Below are positions 1 through 6,275 of a DNA stretch of 64,000 nucleotides, piece by piece. The stretch lies in NCBI RefSeq assembly GCF_029227915.1, contig NC_079883.1, positions 9,300,001-9,364,000 of the forward strand, in the 5' to 3' direction. The position numbers and the translations under genes are program-made. The stretch comes from Hydractinia symbiolongicarpus (taxonomy: Eukaryota; Cnidaria; Hydrozoa; Anthoathecata; Hydractiniidae). Positions within the stretch are counted from its first letter, which is position 1. Each line of letters starts with the position of its first letter. The notes beneath the pieces were generated by a model. That model did no database searches and was not told where the DNA came from. It was given only the letters and a program-made list of their open reading frames with translations.

Positions 1-65
1 AGCGTTTAAGTCACCACCGACATTTGGCCGCGCAACTTTTCTAAGCTCATTCATTTTGACTTAAG

Positions 66-231
66 GAGGGGGCGAGCGCGGACGCAGGCCCCCACTACCA
101 GAAATTGTACGGTCGAGTTACTGACGTTTGCAGTAATCGCAGAGGTCAGCCCAAGCGTAGTGCAATGCAAGAGCCTCACTCTGGAAGAAAACCCTCATTG
201 ATCAGTCTTTACTTCCCCGTCAGGTAAGTAT
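66..231 (-). ncRNA. U1: U1 spliceosomal snRNA
   Basis: U1 recognises 5' splice sites in the major spliceosome. Read on the minus strand, the RNA starts ATACTTACCTG (231-221), the invariant 5' end that pairs with 5' splice sites. A GCATTGCACTACGC segment resembles the U1A-binding loop II. The Sm site AATTTCTGG lies at 106-98. The 3' stem-loop IV closes with GGGGG and CCCCC arms. The length of about 166 nt is close to the 164 nt of human U1. The loop I equivalent (ATCAATGAG) differs somewhat from the vertebrate U1-70K-binding loop. The 3' end is set by analogy and may be off by a few bases. Transcription is probably by Pol II from the PSE-like element at 275-288. Confidence 0.95.
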
Positions 232-274
232 GAGTTGGAACTGCACCGTAGCATGAGGGTACCCTTCAAAGTTT

Positions 275-288
275 GTTAATGCTTGTGG
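275..288 (-). promoter_or_regulatory. PSE-like element of U1
   Basis: On the minus strand this reads CCACAAGCATTAAC, 44-57 bp upstream of the U1 start, where proximal sequence elements of snRNA genes lie. A 14-bp match with only two differences sits at nearly the same distance from U2 (650-663). The PSE role is inferred from spacing and recurrence. Confidence 0.6.
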
Positions 289-422
289 CTTGAGTGTGTT
301 ATAAACTGCCGTGTCGCGGGGCATAGGCTGTATTCTCCCCCAGTGTACGCGTTTTGTTCCCGCCGTAGACTATGCAGAGTGCCGTCGGAAAGAGGACTGC
401 TATTATTCTTTTATTGCTTATG

Positions 423-609
423 TGGGCCGCCATCGGTAATAGTGCAACACCAAGGCAACCCGTGGTCACGGCGTGAATGAATCCACCTCCATGACCCAAG
501 GCCAAAAATCAGATTAATATACTGACCATTCAGAGAATGGTCCTACCAGATATTAAACTGATAAGAACAGATACTACACTTGATCTTAGCCATTAGGCCG
601 AGAAGCGAT
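423..609 (-). ncRNA. U2: U2 spliceosomal snRNA
   Basis: U2 pairs with the intron branch point. The minus strand starts ATCGCTTCTCGGCC (609-596) and continues through the invariant region with the branch-point-pairing GTAGTA. Stem-loop IIa follows (arms GACCATTC and GAATGGTC, loop TCT). The Sm site ATTTTTGG is at 509-502. A 3' stem-loop IV carries TTGCACTA, similar to the vertebrate U2B''-binding loop. The length is 187 nt (human 188). This copy has one extra base (about 541) compared with every other unit; it changes a G.U pair in stem IIa to A-U and leaves an unpaired G. The 3' end is approximate. Confidence 0.95.
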
Positions 610-649
610 AAAGAACAAGCGTTGCCATGATAGGCATCGTCCACACACC

Positions 650-663
650 GTAACTGCTTGTGG
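650..663 (-). promoter_or_regulatory. PSE-like element of U2
   Basis: Minus-strand CCACAAGCAGTTAC lies 41-54 bp upstream of the U2 start. It matches the element upstream of U1 at 12 of 14 positions. Function is inferred from position. Confidence 0.6.
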
Positions 664-692
664 AGCATGTCACGTTACTGTAAAGCTTACAA

Positions 693-800
693 CTGTCACC
701 GCGTACGGATGGACGGCGACATAGTAAAAATCACGGCTGTTGATTTAGCCGTAGGATGGAGAGCGACTGTAGCGAGTGGATGGTAACTTACATGAATGCT
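693..800 (-). ncRNA. Candidate Sm-class small RNA (spliced-leader-like), unproven
   Basis: Read on the minus strand: a GTAAGT donor-like hexamer (791-786), then a hairpin with six-base-pair arms ACGGCT and AGCCGT (752-733), then GATTTTTAC (732-724) resembling an Sm site, then a second hairpin with seven-base-pair arms (720-714 and 701-695). One pair of the second hairpin is a G.U wobble on the minus strand but would be an A-C mismatch on the plus strand, which favours a minus-strand RNA. Hairpin, U-run, hairpin is the 3' layout of snRNAs and spliced-leader RNAs. I do not recognise the sequence. The 5' end is unknown, and no good PSE match sits at the expected distance. Confidence 0.3.
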
Positions 801-931
801 AACAAAGGCGACGATACTAAGTGCGTGATATTACTTTCCAATATGTCTGCGTACATTCCGTTTATCAACGCATTACGCCAGAACGTGCGCGCGCGTTACA
901 CAGTAGACCATGCAGCCGAAATGCGACAGTG

Positions 932-1004
932 CGACCCTGCCAGGAGTCGAACCTGGAATCCCCTGATTCGTAGTCAGATGCCTTATCCATTGGGCCACAG
1001 GGCC
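932..1004 (-). tRNA. tRNA-Arg(ACG)
   Basis: A 73-nt tRNA that decodes CGN arginine codons, ACG probably being edited to ICG. The acceptor arms GGCCCTG and CAGGGTC pair fully with one G.U, and the discriminator base is G. The anticodon loop is CTACGAA with anticodon ACG, closed by a five-base-pair stem. The T arm contains GGTTCGACTCC, a standard internal B box; the D arm contains an A-box-like segment. No intron and no encoded CCA. Oddly, no run of four or more T follows within about 200 bp, so the usual Pol III terminator is missing. Confidence 0.97.
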
Positions 1005-1412
1005 ATGCTTATGACTTCGCCCCATCGTCATTTTGGCTTGCGCATTCGTTTTACTTACGACAGAATTCTTCGTGTTTGTAGCCATGAAAGAAAGGGACTT
1101 CTGTGAGTGAATTTTTTTACTGTGGTCTAATAAAAAAGTCGAAACGCAGTGCCCAATATATGAATTGCTCCTAATAGCCGGAAACAGGCCGTGTCGATGA
1201 TGTAGGCCGACATACGCAACGCAAACCAAAGAACGCTTTATGAAAATCCTAACACGAGCGCGGAAGAAGCCCAAATTAACAGACTAGATGTAATGCTGAA
1301 GACCTCAAACTCCAGCAGCTTCTCTTGCAGACTATTGCGTCGTACTACAAATAAAAATTAACATGCTTTCGCATAGTCGCGGCACCCAAAACGGACATTA
1401 TACGATGTACAG

Positions 1413-1419
1413 AAACACA
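1413..1419 (+). promoter_or_regulatory. AC box (H1-type promoter element)
   Basis: AAACACA matches the AC box known from vertebrate and sea urchin H1 promoters. It lies 165 bp before the H1 ATG and just upstream of the E2F-type site. Seven bases can match by chance; position supports it. Confidence 0.45.
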
Positions 1420-1428
1420 CATTTCTGT

Positions 1429-1440
1429 TTTCGCGCCAAA
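1429..1440 (+). promoter_or_regulatory. E2F-type site in the H1 promoter
   Basis: TTTCGCGCCAAA is a full match to the E2F consensus, about 145 bp before the H1 start. A shorter relative (CGCGCCAAA) occurs before H3 at 2961-2969. It would fit S-phase transcription; this is inferred. Confidence 0.6.
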
Positions 1441-1492
1441 TCAATTCCCGGGAGTGGTACTTTTACGTCCGCATACTTCGCACCGTCTTAAA

Positions 1493-1498
1493 TTATAT
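1493..1498 (+). promoter_or_regulatory. TATA-like box of H1
   Basis: TTATAT within a short AT-rich stretch about 90 bp before the ATG, 50-odd bp after the E2F-type site. Placement fits a TATA box, but the match is weak. Confidence 0.35.
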
Positions 1499-1583
1499 CT
1501 CATTTACACGGTAATGTTTAGTATACTTCTACTGTGATAACAAGCATCGTTTATCGTTGGATTGTTGTAAGAAAACATTAAAA

Positions 1584-2135
1584 ATGAGTGAAGCAGCTTC
1601 TCCAAAGAAAATCGCACCCAAGAAGAAACCTGCTGCAAAGAAGACAGCTGATCACCCTAAATATGTGGACATGATCAAGGCTGCTATCGCTACCCTAAAG
1701 GAACGCGGTGGTTCATCTCGCCAAGCTATTACAAAATATATTCATGCAAATTACAAAGTTGCTGAAAACTCAGATCATCATCTGAAAATGGCTCTTAAAC
1801 GAGGAGTAACATCAGGCGATTTGATTCAAACTAAAGGCACTGGTGCTTCTGGATCATTCAAGCTAGGTCAGGTAAAAAAAGAAAAACCTAAGAAAAAGGC
1901 CGCAGCAAAAAAGCCAACGGCAAAGAAGCCTACTGCAAAGAAAAGTACACCAAAAAAGAAGCCAGCAAAGAAGAGCACGCCAAAGAAAGCAGCAAAGAAG
2001 CCTGCCACAAAGAAAGCCTCGGCTAAGAAACCAGCAGCTAAGAAACCCACAAAGAAGCCTGTTGCTAAAAAACCTGCAGCAAAGAAGGTCAAAAAGACTC
2101 CCAAAAAGGCAGCAAAGAAGACCGCAAAAAAATAA
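1584..2135 (+). CDS. H1: Linker histone H1
   Basis: 183-residue linker histone that binds DNA at the nucleosome entry and exit. Residues 1-23 form a short basic N-tail. About 24-96 form the winged-helix globular domain ([13 protein letters not shown], then [12 protein letters not shown], ending GSFKLGQ). Residues 97-183 are a lysine/alanine/proline tail built from AKKP- and KKSTPKK-type repeats. The start is the ATG in aaaaATGagtg; an upstream in-frame TTG at 1557 is not a plausible start. No intron. The gene faces H3 tail to tail and ends with a histone stem-loop 33 bp after the stop. Confidence 0.97.
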   Translation: MSEAASPKKIAPKKKPAAKKTADHPKYVDMIKAAIATLKERGGSSRQAITKYIHANYKVAENSDHHLKMALKRGVTSGDLIQTKGTGASGSFKLGQVKKEKPKKKAAAKKPTAKKPTAKKSTPKKKPAKKSTPKKAAKKPATKKASAKKPAAKKPTKKPVAKKPAAKKVKKTPKKAAKKTAKK

Positions 2136-2167
2136 TTTGTGTGTATCTGGCTATTACATTAACAAAC

Positions 2168-2183
2168 GGCTATTTTTATAGCC
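2168..2183 (+). terminator. H1 mRNA 3' stem-loop
   Basis: GGCTATTTTTATAGCC: six-base-pair stem, four-base loop, flanked by AAAC and ACACA. This is the SLBP-binding processing signal of replication-dependent histone mRNAs. Confidence 0.95.
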
Positions 2184-2193
2184 ACACATTTAC

Positions 2194-2204
2194 AAAAAAA
2201 CATT
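2194..2204 (+). promoter_or_regulatory. H1 histone downstream element (U7 target)
   Basis: AAAAAAACATT begins 10 nt after the stem-loop; nearly the same sequence and spacing recur after the other four histone genes. It sits where U7 snRNA pairs in other animals. Confidence 0.6.
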
Positions 2205-2226
2205 ATCTTGGTACAAAGTTAAACTT

Positions 2227-2243
2227 GTTTAAGTCACTTAAAC
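2227..2243. repeat. 17-bp inverted repeat
   Basis: GTTTAAGT and ACTTAAAC arms around a single C, between the H1 and H3 3' ends. Role unknown. Confidence 0.7.
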
Positions 2244-2362
2244 AGTTAAAAAAGAGTAAATTTAAGATTAGATTCCCTAAGTTTAAGTATTTTCGTTTTT
2301 AAATTTCTTATTTTCTTGCTTTTACTTTTCTTGCCCTTCATATTTTTAACATTGTCAAACTT

Positions 2363-2398
2363 TATGTAGCATAAAATTTTTATGTAGCATAAAATTTA
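2363..2398. repeat. Two tandem copies of an 18-bp sequence
   Basis: TATGTAGCATAAAATTT followed by T, then the same 17 bases followed by A. No known function; nine-base inverted arms flank the pair. Confidence 0.8.
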
Positions 2399-2439
2399 AA
2401 CAGAAAGCAGGACAAAGTTTGATATAAAAAGCTAGCCGT

Positions 2440-2449
2440 AATATTTTTT
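2440..2449 (-). promoter_or_regulatory. H3 histone downstream element
   Basis: On the minus strand AAAAAATATT starts 10 nt after the H3 stem-loop. It differs from the other four by T for C near its end. Confidence 0.5.
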
Positions 2450-2459
2450 ATGGATGTGT

Positions 2460-2475
2460 GGCTATAAAAATAGCC
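2460..2475 (-). terminator. H3 mRNA 3' stem-loop
   Basis: Same 16-base stem-loop as H1 on the minus strand, 21 bp past the H3 stop codon. Confidence 0.95.
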
Positions 2476-2496
2476 GTTTTTTGTTTGGTAAGATGC

Positions 2497-2910
<414 letters not shown>

Positions 2911-2960
2911 TTAAGAAGTCGATGTAGTACGGATACACAAGACGGTCTAAAATGCACTAT

Positions 2961-2969
2961 CGCGCCAAA
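2961..2969. promoter_or_regulatory. E2F-type half site before H3
   Basis: CGCGCCAAA, about 54-62 bp upstream of the H3 ATG, identical to nine bases of the site before H1. Confidence 0.45.
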
Positions 2970-3019
2970 GTTTTATTTCTCATATTGATTGACAGCTAAG
3001 GTTCAAAACAAACCATTTG

Positions 3020-3024
3020 ATTGG
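3020..3024 (-). promoter_or_regulatory. CCAAT box of H3 (proximal)
   Basis: Minus-strand CACCAATCAAA, upstream of the H3 TATA-like stretch. Confidence 0.6.
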
Positions 3025-3044
3025 TGCTAAGAAAGTAATTTCTG

Positions 3045-3049
3045 ATTGG
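3045..3049 (-). promoter_or_regulatory. CCAAT box of H3 (distal)
   Basis: Minus-strand AGCCAATCAGA, the fuller match to the NF-Y consensus, 25 bp beyond the proximal one. Confidence 0.65.
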
Positions 3050-3274
3050 CTGCATAATGACATTACGCTCATTACTTTAACATTTTTATAAAATCTGTGT
3101 TTTTTGGCTACGGGAAAACGGCTGTATCTTCTGATACACAAAAGCTTTTGACTTTTTTTTTTTTTAGTAAGTAGCAGAAGGTTTGGCGAATTCCAACGAT
3201 GCCAAATTTATTGCCTTACTGAAACATTAAGACCACGAATTTTTAAAAAAACTACAGTTTTACTTAAAAAAATG

Positions 3275-3299
3275 TACAAAATGTTCGGAACATTTTGTA
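3275..3299. repeat. 25-bp palindrome in the H4 promoter
   Basis: Twelve-base arms (TACAAAATGTTC and GAACATTTTGTA) around one G, just upstream of the H4 ATTGG box. Present in all units; unit 6 has one extra T inside it. Could bind a dimeric factor. Confidence 0.85.
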
Positions 3300-3312
3300 A
3301 TGACGCAACTCT

Positions 3313-3317
3313 ATTGG
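3313..3317 (+). promoter_or_regulatory. Inverted CCAAT box of H4
   Basis: CTATTGGTTAAT, about 50 bp before the TATA-like TTTTTAAAG. Confidence 0.6.
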
Positions 3318-3388
3318 TTAATTAGGGTGTTTCCACGAGCAGTAGGTAATTTTATGGCCTCTTTTTAAAGCTGTCTGAATTCTGTTAA

Positions 3389-3745
<357 letters not shown>

Positions 3746-3769
3746 GCGTTGTCATTGCTCAACAAAAAC

Positions 3770-3785
3770 GGCTATTTTTATAGCC
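3770..3785 (+). terminator. H4 mRNA 3' stem-loop
   Basis: The same 16 bases as for H1, followed by ACAAATC. Confidence 0.95.
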
Positions 3786-3796
3786 ACAAATCTTTT

Positions 3797-3804
3797 AAAA
3801 CATT
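3797..3804 (+). promoter_or_regulatory. H4 histone downstream element
   Basis: AAAACATT starts 11 nt after the stem-loop; the A run is shorter than in H1, H2A and H2B. Confidence 0.5.
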
Positions 3805-3877
3805 ACTTTGTGCACGCTTCCAAATTACACAATGTGTAAAGTCTTGTCACAGTTACATTTATTGCTATACGATACTA

Positions 3878-3891
3878 TGTCATATATGACA
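3878..3891. repeat. 14-bp perfect palindrome
   Basis: TGTCATATATGACA between H4 and H2B. In unit 6 a 22-bp loss removes its right half. Confidence 0.8.
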
Positions 3892-4145
3892 CAAAAAAAA
3901 TTTAGAAATACTTTGTAGGGTTAATTTGCCTGGGAGTGTTTCCGTGAAAAGCTGGGTTAAGTTAAATGTAAGCAATAACATGGATCAATGTACTTGTCTT
4001 TTCTGCAAGTACAGCTAATAATACGTATGAAAAGTGAAGCTAATCCACACACACATGGGGAAGTATTTTAAATGTAGGCTAGTGTTCTTAAGCACATTAT
4101 TTAGAAGTTTTATTAACTTCGGTTAACTTGTAGTGACGCCAAGTA

Positions 4146-4156
4146 AATGTTTTTTT
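4146..4156 (-). promoter_or_regulatory. H2B histone downstream element
   Basis: Minus-strand AAAAAAACATT, 10 nt after the H2B stem-loop; identical to the H1 and H2A elements although the stem-loop differs. Confidence 0.6.
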
Positions 4157-4166
4157 AAAGATGTGT

Positions 4167-4182
4167 GGTCTTAAAAAAGACC
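4167..4182 (-). terminator. H2B mRNA 3' stem-loop (variant stem)
   Basis: Minus strand GGTCTTTTTTAAGACC. Relative to the other four genes the stem changes at several positions on both arms, so all six pairs are kept. Loop TTTT is unchanged. Confidence 0.95.
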
Positions 4183-4205
4183 GTTTGTGTTTGGTAGACG
4201 TTGGT

Positions 4206-4610
4206 TTACTTGCTGCTTGTGTATTTTGTGACGGCTTTTGTTCCTTCACTGACTGCGTGTTTTGCAAGTTCTCCAGGCAAGAGAAGACGTACTGCGGTTT
4301 GAATTTCACGAGAAGAGATGGTCGACTTTTTGTTTTGAAGAGCCAAACGCGAAGCTTCGGAAGCAATGCGCTCAAAGATGTCGTTGACAAATGAGTTCAT
4401 GATGCTCATAGCTTTGCTTGAAACTCCGACATCTGGGTGAACTTGTTTCAAAACATTGTAGATGTAAATAGCATAACTTTCCTTTCTCTTTCTCTTGCGT
4501 TTCTTTTCACCAGTTCCACCAATCTTTCCTCCTTTTTTGCCGGCTCTTTTTTCACCTTTCTTGGCTACTTTAGGTGCCTGTTTTCCTCCTTTAGCTGCTG
4601 CGTCAGACAT
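4206..4610 (-). CDS. H2B: Core histone H2B
   Basis: 134-residue H2B including Met, a few residues longer than vertebrate H2B owing to a glycine/lysine-rich N-tail (1-43, with a [10 protein letters not shown] basic patch). The histone fold starts at [18 protein letters not shown] and the C-terminal helix ends AVTKYTSSK. The lysine in EGTKAVTKY (residue 125) corresponds to the ubiquitinated K120 of human H2B. Dimerises with H2A. Divergent from H2A; 23 bp separate stop and stem-loop. No intron. Confidence 0.99.
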   Translation of the reverse strand: MSDAAAKGGKQAPKVAKKGEKRAGKKGGKIGGTGEKKRKRKRKESYAIYIYNVLKQVHPDVGVSSKAMSIMNSFVNDIFERIASEASRLALQNKKSTISSREIQTAVRLLLPGELAKHAVSEGTKAVTKYTSSK

Positions 4611-4671
4611 GGTTAAAAATTTTTGCTACTTAACTTGTAAATAAGCATTAAACTGCAAGTCAAAACTTTTT

Positions 4672-4679
4672 GTTTATAA
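4672..4679 (-). promoter_or_regulatory. TATA box of H2B
   Basis: Minus-strand TTATAAAC, about 62-69 bp before the H2B ATG; the best TATA match in the unit. Confidence 0.6.
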
Positions 4680-4688
4680 GTAAAAAAA

Positions 4689-4708
4689 TCGGATCGAATT
4701 CGATCCGA
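4689..4708. repeat. 20-bp perfect palindrome in the H2B-H2A promoter
   Basis: TCGGATCGAATTCGATCCGA equals its own reverse complement. It lies just upstream of the H2B TATA box and before the H2A CCAAT boxes, and is unchanged in all eleven units. Confidence 0.9.
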
Positions 4709-4728
4709 AAACGCCGATACGCAATTTA

Positions 4729-4733
4729 ATTGG
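4729..4733. promoter_or_regulatory. CCAAT box, H2B-H2A promoter (1)
   Basis: ATTGGTTAAA on the plus strand, repeated 41 bp further on. Either gene could use it. Confidence 0.55.
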
Positions 4734-4769
4734 TTAAAAAAAAAATCTTTTGTTTAATACTTAATTATG

Positions 4770-4774
4770 ATTGG
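4770..4774. promoter_or_regulatory. CCAAT box, H2B-H2A promoter (2)
   Basis: Second ATTGGTTAAA in the same orientation. Confidence 0.55.
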
Positions 4775-4894
4775 TTAAAAAAACATGATTTCGATCCTAT
4801 TTTTATGATGAAAAAACGAGTAAAGTTTATTTCGTTAACACTTACGTTAAATATTCGTACGTTTTTGTATTAACTTACAAATCAAATCGCAGTT

Positions 4895-5275
4895 ATGTCT
4901 GGACGTGGAAAAGGTGGAAAAGCTAAGGCTAAAGCCAAGACAAGATCCTCAAGAGCTGGACTTCAATTTCCAGTCGGTAGAGTGCATAGATTCCTTCGTA
5001 GAGGGCACTATGCTAACCGAATTGGATCTGGAGCACCAGTTTACTTAGCAGCCGTCTTGGAATATTTATCTGCTGAGATATTGGAGTTGGCTGGTAACGC
5101 AGCAAGAGACAACAAAAAAGCTAGGATTATTCCAAGACATTTACAATTGGCTGTTCGTAATGATGAAGAATTAAACAAACTTTTGAGCGGTGTAACCATT
5201 GCAGCTGGTGGTGTTTTGCCAAACATTCAAGCTGTCTTACTCCCAAAGAAGAACGACAAAGGACAGAAGAAGTAA
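4895..5275 (+). CDS. H2A: Core histone H2A
   Basis: 126-residue H2A including Met. N-tail [20 protein letters not shown], then the histone fold from [17 protein letters not shown]. Acidic-patch residues E56, E61, E64, D90, E91 and E92 are all present. The docking domain [15 protein letters not shown] is intact and a short tail ends NDKGQKK. There is no SQ(E/D) motif, so it is not H2A.X. Dimerises with H2B. Starts at cagttATGtct; stem-loop 22 bp after the stop; no intron. Confidence 0.99.
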   Translation: MSGRGKGGKAKAKAKTRSSRAGLQFPVGRVHRFLRRGHYANRIGSGAPVYLAAVLEYLSAEILELAGNAARDNKKARIIPRHLQLAVRNDEELNKLLSGVTIAAGGVLPNIQAVLLPKKNDKGQKK

Positions 5276-5297
5276 ACCGCTACACTCAGAAAACAAC

Positions 5298-5313
5298 GGC
5301 TATTTTTATAGCC
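5298..5313 (+). terminator. H2A mRNA 3' stem-loop
   Basis: Identical 16 bases to H1, H3 and H4, with flanks AAC and ACACATC. Confidence 0.95.
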
Positions 5314-5323
5314 ACACATCTTT

Positions 5324-5334
5324 AAAAAAACATT
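5324..5334 (+). promoter_or_regulatory. H2A histone downstream element
   Basis: AAAAAAACATT, 10 nt after the stem-loop. Confidence 0.6.
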
Positions 5335-5440
5335 GTTTTTTTCACAAAACTATAACCTTAAAGTCTAATAGATAATCCATGCATACGCCTTGTCCTAAGT
5401 AACTCAAAGAAATTAAATAAAAAAATTTGATCACAACGTC

Positions 5441-5450
5441 AAAATAAATT
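5441..5450 (+). promoter_or_regulatory. TATA-like element of 5S
   Basis: AAAATAAATT at -32 to -23 from the 5S start. Several invertebrate 5S genes carry such an upstream AT box besides the internal promoter. Confidence 0.45.
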
Positions 5451-5472
5451 GCACGTATTTGCACCTACTAAT

Positions 5473-5592
5473 GTCTACGGCCATACCACGATGAACACAC
5501 CCGTTCTCGTCTGATCACGGAAGTTAAGCATCGTCGGGCCGGGATAGTACTTGGATGGGGGACCGCCTGGGAACTCCCGGTGTCGTAGGCTT
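5473..5592 (+). rRNA. 5S rRNA: 5S ribosomal RNA
   Basis: About 120 nt. Starts GTCTACGGCCATACCACG, as most animal 5S RNAs do, and ends GTCGTAGGCTT, which pairs with the 5' end to form helix I. The internal control region includes AAGTTAAGCA and a C-box segment GATGGGGGACCGCCTGGGAA, which direct Pol III/TFIIIA transcription. It ends in TTTT at 5591-5594. Structural RNA of the large ribosomal subunit. Lies 197 bp after H2A on the same strand. Confidence 0.97.
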
Positions 5593-5594
5593 TT
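5591..5594 (+). terminator. Pol III terminator of 5S
   Basis: TTTT directly at the 5S 3' end; a second TTTT follows within a few bases in CATTTTC. Confidence 0.8.
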
Positions 5595-5918
5595 CATTTT
5601 CATTTGCTGTGATATATTTCTTGTTATAACAATTAAGGAACGTGGCGGTTGTTGAAAGTGTTTCCTATGACATTTTCCTACGACATTTTCAGGTGATAGT
5701 ACGAGAAAAAAGAGCTTTCAAATGCATACAAACTCGATCTATTGCCGATCATCCAATAACCCTGACGGAATGGCAAATAAAATAAAATTCCGCCGCCTTC
5801 CGAGGACTTATATCGCAATCACGTTTCGTAACAGCCAAGCGAGGTTTTACCTTAGCGTTTAAGTCACCACCGACATTTGGCCGCGCAACTTTTCTAAGCT
5901 CATTCATTTTGACTTAAG
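5595..5918. other. 5S-to-next-U1 spacer, about 324 bp
   Basis: Lies between the 5S terminator and the 3' end of the next unit's U1. It contains a near-perfect direct repeat, CCTATGACATTTTC then CCTACGACATTTTC, near 5665-5692. No gene or promoter recognised. Confidence 0.7.
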
Positions 5919-6084
5919 GAGGGGGCGAGCGCGGACGCAGGCCCCCACTACCAGAAATTGTACGGTCGAGTTACTGACGTTTGCAGTAATCGCAGAGGTC
6001 AGCCCAAGCGTAGTGCAATGCAAGAGCCTCACTCTGGAAGAAAACCCTCATTGATCAGTCTTTACTTCCCCGTCAGGTAAGTAT
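5919..6084 (-). ncRNA. U1: U1 snRNA, unit 2
   Basis: No difference from the 66-231 copy noticed. Confidence 0.95.
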
Positions 6085-6275
6085 GAGTTGGAACTGCACC
6101 GTAGCATGAGGGTACCCTTCAAAGTTTGTTAATGCTTGTGGCTTGAGTGTGTTATAAACTGCCGTGTCGCGGGGCATAGGCTGTATTCTCCCCCAGTGTA
6201 CGCGTTTTGTTCCCGCCGTAGACTATGCAGAGTGCCGTCGGAAAGAGGACTGCTATTATTCTTTTATTGCTTATG

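Larger units (their letters stand above)
610..931. other. U2-tRNA spacer, 322 bp
   Basis: No protein gene is credible here. The stretch holds the U2 promoter near U2, a candidate small RNA (about 693-800, minus strand) and a 14-bp alternating purine-pyrimidine tract at 883-896. It also lies downstream of the tRNA and has no run of four or more T on the tRNA's strand until 730-726. Confidence 0.7.
1005..1583. other. tRNA-H1 spacer and H1 promoter, 579 bp
   Basis: No gene recognised. The right half holds the H1 promoter: an AC-box match, an E2F-type site and a TATA-like stretch. The left part (about 1005-1400) has no feature I can name. A long minus-strand reading frame that runs across the tRNA is judged spurious. 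Confidence 0.65.
2136..2496. other. H1-H3 convergent 3' spacer, 361 bp
   Basis: AT-rich DNA between two converging genes. It holds both histone stem-loops and their downstream elements, a 17-bp inverted repeat at 2227-2243 and an 18-bp sequence repeated twice at 2363-2398, flanked by nine-base inverted arms (2355-2363 and 2414-2422). No gene seen. Confidence 0.8.
3746..4205. other. H4-H2B convergent 3' spacer, 460 bp
   Basis: Contains the H4 and H2B stem-loops with downstream elements, a 14-bp perfect palindrome (3878-3891), a seven-base-pair hairpin (3990-4012) and a short CA run near 4040-4050. No gene seen. Confidence 0.8.
4611..4894. promoter_or_regulatory. H2B-H2A bidirectional promoter, 284 bp
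   Basis: H2B side: TTATAAAC-type TATA box at 4679-4672 (minus strand). Centre: a 20-bp perfect palindrome (4689-4708). H2A side: two ATTGGTTAAA motifs with ATTGG at 4729-4733 and 4770-4774, a run of ten A (4736-4745) and a weak TATA-like CTATTTTTATG near 4797-4807. Confidence 0.75.

Noticed and set aside
817-830. CTAAGTGCGTGATA as a PSE for the candidate small RNA
   Set aside because: Only about 8 of 14 bases fit, and the predicted start would fall downstream of the GTAAGT motif.
1005-1016. ATGCTTATGACTT resembling part of the U1 PSE-like element
   Set aside because: It lies directly at the tRNA 5' end, which would place a start inside the tRNA; likely chance.
756-1106. 116-residue open frame on the plus strand
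   Set aside because: Antisense to the tRNA and spacer; part of its sequence is simply the tRNA complement.
1120-1260. Possible U4, U5 or U6 gene in the tRNA-H1 spacer
   Set aside because: None of the invariant segments of these RNAs was found on either strand.
873-1274. 133-residue open frame on the minus strand, present in each unit
   Set aside because: It runs straight through the tRNA gene and has no recognisable domain. Its conservation is explained by unit homogenisation.
1557-1583. N-terminal extension of H1 by nine residues
   Set aside because: It would start at TTG; the ATG at 1584 has a good context and gives the expected H1 N-terminus.
1868-2104. Phenylalanine/alanine-rich frame opposite H1
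   Set aside because: Shadow of the lysine/alanine-rich H1 tail on the other strand.
3123-3138. Hairpin TGTATC-TTCT-GATACA preceded by AAAACGGC as a possible extra histone stem-loop
   Set aside because: The stem lacks the GG/CC base and it sits in the H3-H4 promoter, not after a gene.
3153-3172. T-run followed by AG, like a 3' splice site before H4
   Set aside because: No matching donor, and H4 genes of this class have no introns; better seen as a nucleosome-poor T tract.
4161-4394. Plus-strand frame opposite the H2B 3' end
   Set aside because: Antisense shadow covering the H2B stem-loop; no family resemblance.
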